From positions 1 through 10,782 of the forward strand of contig JABDJE010000327.1 of NCBI GenBank assembly GCA_013002625.1: a DNA stretch of 10,782 nucleotides, read 5' to 3'. Position numbers and translations under genes: made by a program. The notes under the pieces were generated by a model. That model was not told the DNA's origin and did not search any database. It saw only the letters and a list, made by a program, of their open reading frames with translations. Position 1 is the first letter of the stretch, and every line of letters starts with the position of its first letter. This stretch comes from Saprospiraceae bacterium. GTDB taxonomy: Bacteria > Bacteroidota > Bacteroidia > Chitinophagales > Saprospiraceae. Below, piece by piece: positions 7,271 to 10,782 of the stretch.

Positions 7271-8006
7271 TTCTAATTTTAAATATTTCGTTTAATAAAA
7301 TGGCGCCTGCAACAGAGACATTCAAGGATTCCACCTTTTCGGTTCCTTCGATTCTGATGAAAACATCAGCCAGTTCTGCAATTTCCCTTACAACACCTTT
7401 CTCTTCTGAACCCAAAATAAGGGCCAATGGTTCTGAAAAAATTGTTTCGTGTCCCTGCGAGGTACCCTTCCCATCTGCTACAGCAATCTTAAGTCCACAA
7501 TCTTTTAGATATTGAACGGATTTGGTGAGACTAATTTCGCGACAAACCGTAATATCATTTAAGGCACCAGCTGAGGATTTGTAGGCAAAGCTATTGAACC
7601 TTGCCGTTCGTTTGATCGATACGAGTATAGCGTCCACCCCAAACCAAACCGCTGATCGCGCCAGGGCTCCAATATTCCGCACATCTTCAACACCATCCAG
7701 AACGAGAATAAGTGGTGTTTTTCCCGATTCAAATATATGAGGTAATACATCTTCGATGCTTAGATAATCGACCAATGGCATCAATGCAACAAGGCCCTGA
7801 TGGTTTGAATTTTTAACAAGGGAATTCAGCTTGGCTTTTGGCACATACTGCAAAGGGATTTTAAGCGATCTTGTCATTCTTCGGACATCTTGCTCCAATT
7901 CACCTTTTAAGTTGTTGTCAATCCACACCTTTTCAAGTGCTCTGGATGCATTTAAGGCATCAATTACCGGTTTACGGCCTATTATAAATGTGTCTTTTAC
8001 CTCCAT
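7260..8006 (-). CDS. rlmB: TrmH/SpoU-family 23S rRNA 2'-O-ribose methyltransferase (RlmB-like)
   Basis: SAM-dependent SPOUT enzyme, probably methylating the 2'-OH of G2251 in 23S rRNA (peptidyl-tRNA site loop). The 248 residues have an N-terminal substrate-binding domain (about 5-75, with GRKPVIDAL at 10-18 and HQG at 69-71). The trefoil-knot SPOUT domain (about 98-245) carries motif 1 with Asn111 and Arg117 (RNIGALARSA), motif 2 LGSEEKG (198-204) and motif 3 SLNVSVA (227-233). Length and domain order fit RlmB. TrmH-family paralogues differ mainly in target, so the exact nucleotide is inference. It is the first gene of a three-gene operon. The ATG at 8006 is preceded by TTTTTAGG, at most a weak ribosome-binding site. 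The start of the operon faces the M36 gene across 106 bases. Confidence 0.9.
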   Translation of the reverse strand: MEVKDTFIIGRKPVIDALNASRALEKVWIDNNLKGELEQDVRRMTRSLKIPLQYVPKAKLNSLVKNSNHQGLVALMPLVDYLSIEDVLPHIFESGKTPLILVLDGVEDVRNIGALARSAVWFGVDAILVSIKRTARFNSFAYKSSAGALNDITVCREISLTKSVQYLKDCGLKIAVADGKGTSQGHETIFSEPLALILGSEEKGVVREIAELADVFIRIEGTEKVESLNVSVAGAILLNEIFKIRNVR

Positions 8007-8112
8007 AAGTGCCTAAAAATAATTCAATTGTCATATAGATTTAGAACCTCATTCATTTAAAACTTATTATATATTATATATTTGGACTTTCACAAAAAAG
8101 AACCTTTGTAAA
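8007..8112. other. Divergent intergenic region rlmB / M36 peptidase
   Basis: Very AT-rich, with an alternating TA tract at about 8067-8080. The plus-strand promoter listed separately lies here. For rlmB on the minus strand I see only TATTTTTA, one base off the -7 consensus and without a good -33 box. There is no hairpin of note and no small gene. Confidence 0.4.
8056..8084 (+). promoter_or_regulatory. Probable promoter of the M36 peptidase gene
   Basis: TATATTTG at 8077-8084 matches the Bacteroidota -7 consensus TAnnTTTG exactly. TTTA at 8056-8059 is a three-of-four match to the -33 box, but the 17-base spacing is slightly short. Transcription from about 8091 would give a leader of about 22 bases before the ATG at 8113. 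The run of TA repeats means a chance match is possible. Confidence 0.4.
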
Positions 8113-10782
8113 ATGAAAAAAATCAGTTTGTTGTTTGGACTTTTCGTCCTACCTATATTCTTATTTTGTCAAAATACACAAAAGGAAGGTATAGGCCTTG
8201 AATTTGCACAAACCCATTTATTGGAATTGGGCGTATCTGGAGAAGATATCCAGGATATGATCATAACGGATCATTATACCTCCAGACACAATGGTGTTAC
8301 ACACATTTATTATAATCAGGCATATAAAGGCATTCCTGTGCACAATGCCCTATTCAATGTCAATATTTCAAAAGACAATGAAGTCTTCCACTATGGAAAC
8401 AGACTTTATCCTGCTTTAGAATCCAAGATTAAAGGAGAAACACCTCAGATCAATCCAGTTGATGCGCTTGCTGTACAACTTAATGAAGTCGGATTGGGCA
8501 AGAAAGAAATTCCTCAATTACTTAAACGTGAATCAGATACCAAATTTGTTTTCGCTGCAGCTGATTACAGCGAGGGTAATATTAGTGTTGATTTGAAGTA
8601 TTATCCTCAAGGTGATGATCTGGTACTCGCCTATGAAGTGAAGTTGTTGGAGAAAGAAAATCCCAACTACTGGCATACTGTAGTAAATGCCGTAACGGGA
8701 GAAATCATTAACCATAAAGATGAAACATTATATTGTTCATTTCATGATGATGCTTTTCATAATCATGACAGAACATGTTTGCATGCTCCCAAAGCAAACA
8801 ATCTGAAAGCGCCCGTTGAAGAGGCAGTTTCCGGTTCATACAGAGTTTATGCACTTCCAGCCGAGAGTCCTATTCATGGTTCACATGAACTTGTGGTTAA
8901 TCCGCATGATCCTATAGCCTCTCCATTCGGATGGCATGATATTGATGGAGCAGATGGTCCAGAATATACGATTACAAGAGGGAATAATGTACACGCATTC
9001 CGAGATGCTGATGATACAGGTATATCTTCTGGTGACGAGCCAGATGGTGGTATTGATTTGGTATTCGATTTTCCACATAATCAAATGGAAGAGCCTGATT
9101 CAAGTATAGCTGCAGACATCACAAACCTGTTCTACATGAACAACATGATGCATGATATAGCATACAAATTTGGGTTTGATGAGGTTTCTGGTAATTTCCA
9201 GAGTAATAACTACGGCAATGGCGGGCAGCCAGGTGATCATGTGAATGCGCAGGGTCAGGATGGCGCTAATTTGTTGGATGGTGACCATCTCAACAACGCT
9301 AACTTTGCAACACCAAGCGACGGTTCAAGTGGAAGAATGCAAATGTATTACTGGTCGATCACCCAAAGCTCAACCTTTATAAACGAGCCAGCTGAACTGG
9401 CTGGTGGCCTGGAAGTCGTAGTACCCAATGCAACCGATTGGGGCTTTGTATATTCAACGCAGTTTTCCCAACTAGATATTACGAAGCCCGTTGTGGTTGT
9501 AGATGATGGCAGTGGCAATGGTGCTTCCAGAGGGTGCGGTGATCTTATTAATGGTGATGAAATCAATGGTAACATTGCACTCATCGACAGAGGAATATGT
9601 CAGTTTGGAACCAAATCACTAAATGCTCAAAATGCTGGCGCAGTAGCCGTATTGATTTGCAACGTGCCGGGTGTAAATGGGGGTGACGGAGAAGAAGGCG
9701 TAAGTATGAGTGGAGGCGTGGATGGTGCCCAAGTGACCATTCCAGCATTATTTATGAAGTATTCAGACTGTGTAAGAATAAAAGCATCGATCGATGCAGG
9801 CGTACCTGTTATAATTAATATAAACGAAAGAGATCAGGGGCTTCCTGATTATTACAGCAGCTCATTTGACAATGGCGTTGTGGCCCATGAATATGGTCAT
9901 GGCATTTCTACAAGATTAACAGGTGGTCCATCTACAAGCGGTTGTCTGGGTAATGAAGAACAAATGGGTGAAGGATGGTCAGATTACTTTGGCCTGATTA
10001 CAAGTGTGGAGCCTGGTGACCTTGGGTCAGATAGAAGAGGTATTGGAAATTATGTTGATGGTACAACGGTGAACGGTCGTGGTATTAGAAGATTTCCATA
10101 TTCTACAGATATGAATATCAATCCACAAACACTCAATGATATCTTTGGTCAGGGTGTGCATGCTACCGGTGAAGTCTGGGCGGGTGTACTCTGGGACCTT
10201 TACTGGGCATTTGTTGATGCCTATGGTTATGATGAAGATTTGAATAATACAGAATCCGGCAACTTCAAAGCTGTTCAATTGGTATTCGATGGTATGAAAT
10301 TTCAACCTTGCGGCCCTGGATTTTTGGATGGTAGAGATGCTATTCTCATGGCGGATCAGATAAACTATAATGGTGAGAACCAATGTTTAATCTGGGAAAT
10401 ATTTGCAAGGAGGGGAATGGGTTTTTATGCCGATCAAAATGACCCCGATTCAAATACGGATAATGTAGAAGATTACGAACCGCTTCCAACTTGTATCAAG
10501 GAATTAAAGATTCGTAAATCTATTTCAAATGTATTTGTACCAGGTGAAGAAGCGGAAGTTGTGCTTTCATTTGCAAATCATACGGAAAGCATGGAATCCA
10601 ATGTCAGAATAACAGATGACCTTCCTGAAAATACGGTGTTTGTCAGTCACGATTCAGAATATGACTTTGAGATCGTGGGCAACACAATTGTGTTTGAAAT
10701 AGGAGATATGCCATCTATTACAGAAGATACAATCAGATATATTGTTCAACCTGATCCAAGTGTAAGTTCAGCAATCCTGTAT
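8113..10782 (+). CDS. Secreted M36 (fungalysin) metallopeptidase with PA-domain insert, 3' end beyond window
   Basis: Zinc endopeptidase exported from the cell. The frame is open for 890 codons from the ATG at 8113 with no stop before the window ends, so the C-terminus is missing. A signal peptide (about 1-20, MKKISLLFGL then a hydrophobic run) leads into a fungalysin/thermolysin propeptide (about 25-200, with YKGIPVHNA at 71-79). The catalytic domain follows: NLFYMNNMMHDIAYKFGF (338-355), zinc site HEYGH (His592, Glu593, His596), then GEGWSD with Glu620 as third ligand. It ends near WEIFARRGMG (761-770). A PA domain (about 420-565, centred on NIALIDRGICQFGTKS) is inserted before the zinc site, as in many Bacteroidota M36 enzymes. 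From about 795 a beta-rich DUF11-like module begins (VPGEEAEVVLSF). A type IX sorting domain further on is expected but unseen. Probable role: extracellular protein breakdown. Confidence 0.93.
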   Translation, partial: MKKISLLFGLFVLPIFLFCQNTQKEGIGLEFAQTHLLELGVSGEDIQDMIITDHYTSRHNGVTHIYYNQAYKGIPVHNALFNVNISKDNEVFHYGNRLYPALESKIKGETPQINPVDALAVQLNEVGLGKKEIPQLLKRESDTKFVFAAADYSEGNISVDLKYYPQGDDLVLAYEVKLLEKENPNYWHTVVNAVTGEIINHKDETLYCSFHDDAFHNHDRTCLHAPKANNLKAPVEEAVSGSYRVYALPAESPIHGSHELVVNPHDPIASPFGWHDIDGADGPEYTITRGNNVHAFRDADDTGISSGDEPDGGIDLVFDFPHNQMEEPDSSIAADITNLFYMNNMMHDIAYKFGFDEVSGNFQSNNYGNGGQPGDHVNAQGQDGANLLDGDHLNNANFATPSDGSSGRMQMYYWSITQSSTFINEPAELAGGLEVVVPNATDWGFVYSTQFSQLDITKPVVVVDDGSGNGASRGCGDLINGDEINGNIALIDRGICQFGTKSLNAQNAGAVAVLICNVPGVNGGDGEEGVSMSGGVDGAQVTIPALFMKYSDCVRIKASIDAGVPVIININERDQGLPDYYSSSFDNGVVAHEYGHGISTRLTGGPSTSGCLGNEEQMGEGWSDYFGLITSVEPGDLGSDRRGIGNYVDGTTVNGRGIRRFPYSTDMNINPQTLNDIFGQGVHATGEVWAGVLWDLYWAFVDAYGYDEDLNNTESGNFKAVQLVFDGMKFQPCGPGFLDGRDAILMADQINYNGENQCLIWEIFARRGMGFYADQNDPDSNTDNVEDYEPLPTCIKELKIRKSISNVFVPGEEAEVVLSFANHTESMESNVRITDDLPENTVFVSHDSEYDFEIVGNTIVFEIGDMPSITEDTIRYIVQPDPSVSSAILY

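Noticed and set aside
8067..8080. TA-rich tract as a repeat or replication element.
   Set aside because: It is short, single-copy and explained by AT-rich promoter DNA; no iterons or DnaA boxes are seen.
8533..10383. Several minus-strand open frames (8533-8715, 8881-9084, 9100-9288, 9348-9584, 10027-10383).
   Set aside because: They lie wholly antisense to the continuous M36 coding frame, have no recognisable domains, and have the composition expected of antisense shadows.
1..10782. Search for CRISPR repeats, IS ends, tRNA genes, riboswitches or toxin-antitoxin pairs.
   Set aside because: No direct-repeat arrays, transposase motifs, cloverleaf sequences or small paired genes could be supported.

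Overview
The window looks like a piece of a Bacteroidota chromosome with moderately low GC. A lineage near the Saprospiria/Sphingobacteria is possible, but that is inference. The evidence is a Bacteroidota-type promoter (-7 TAnnTTTG with an upstream TTG), few recognisable Shine-Dalgarno sites, a large secreted PA-domain M36 metallopeptidase of the kind usually exported by type IX secretion in this phylum, and a short-LID adenylate kinase. The content is mostly housekeeping. I see no mobile elements, CRISPR arrays, tRNA or rRNA genes, and no clear novel system.

Layout. Positions 1-1830 (+) are the 3' part of a fused isobutyryl-CoA mutase gene (icmF) that began before the window. It faces a minus-strand block across a perfect palindrome at 1835-1863. 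That block, in transcription order, is prs (4819-3887), rplY/ctc (3822-3187) with its own promoter and a strong terminator at 3124-3161, then an NlpC/P60 lipoprotein gene (3059-2565) followed by adk (ending at 1920). Divergent from prs is an EamA/DMT transporter gene (4900-5808, +). Its stop codon interlocks with the stop codon of a gamma-carbonic anhydrase-like gene in a shared CTAG. The latter gene ends a tightly packed minus-strand operon: rlmB-like methyltransferase (8006-7260), TraB/GumN lipoprotein (7270-6320), gamma-carbonic anhydrase-like protein (6317-5805). From 8113 to the window end (+) runs an uninterrupted 890-codon frame for an M36 (fungalysin) metallopeptidase, cut by the window edge.

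Function. prs and adk serve nucleotide metabolism (PRPP supply and adenylate balance). rplY and rlmB serve the ribosome (5S rRNA-binding protein and 23S rRNA 2'-O-methylation). icmF is a B12-dependent carbon-skeleton mutase of branched-chain acyl-CoA metabolism. The envelope or secreted products are the NlpC/P60 hydrolase, the TraB/GumN lipoprotein and the M36 peptidase. No intergenic gap exceeds 300 bases; the largest are 3060-3186 and 8007-8112.
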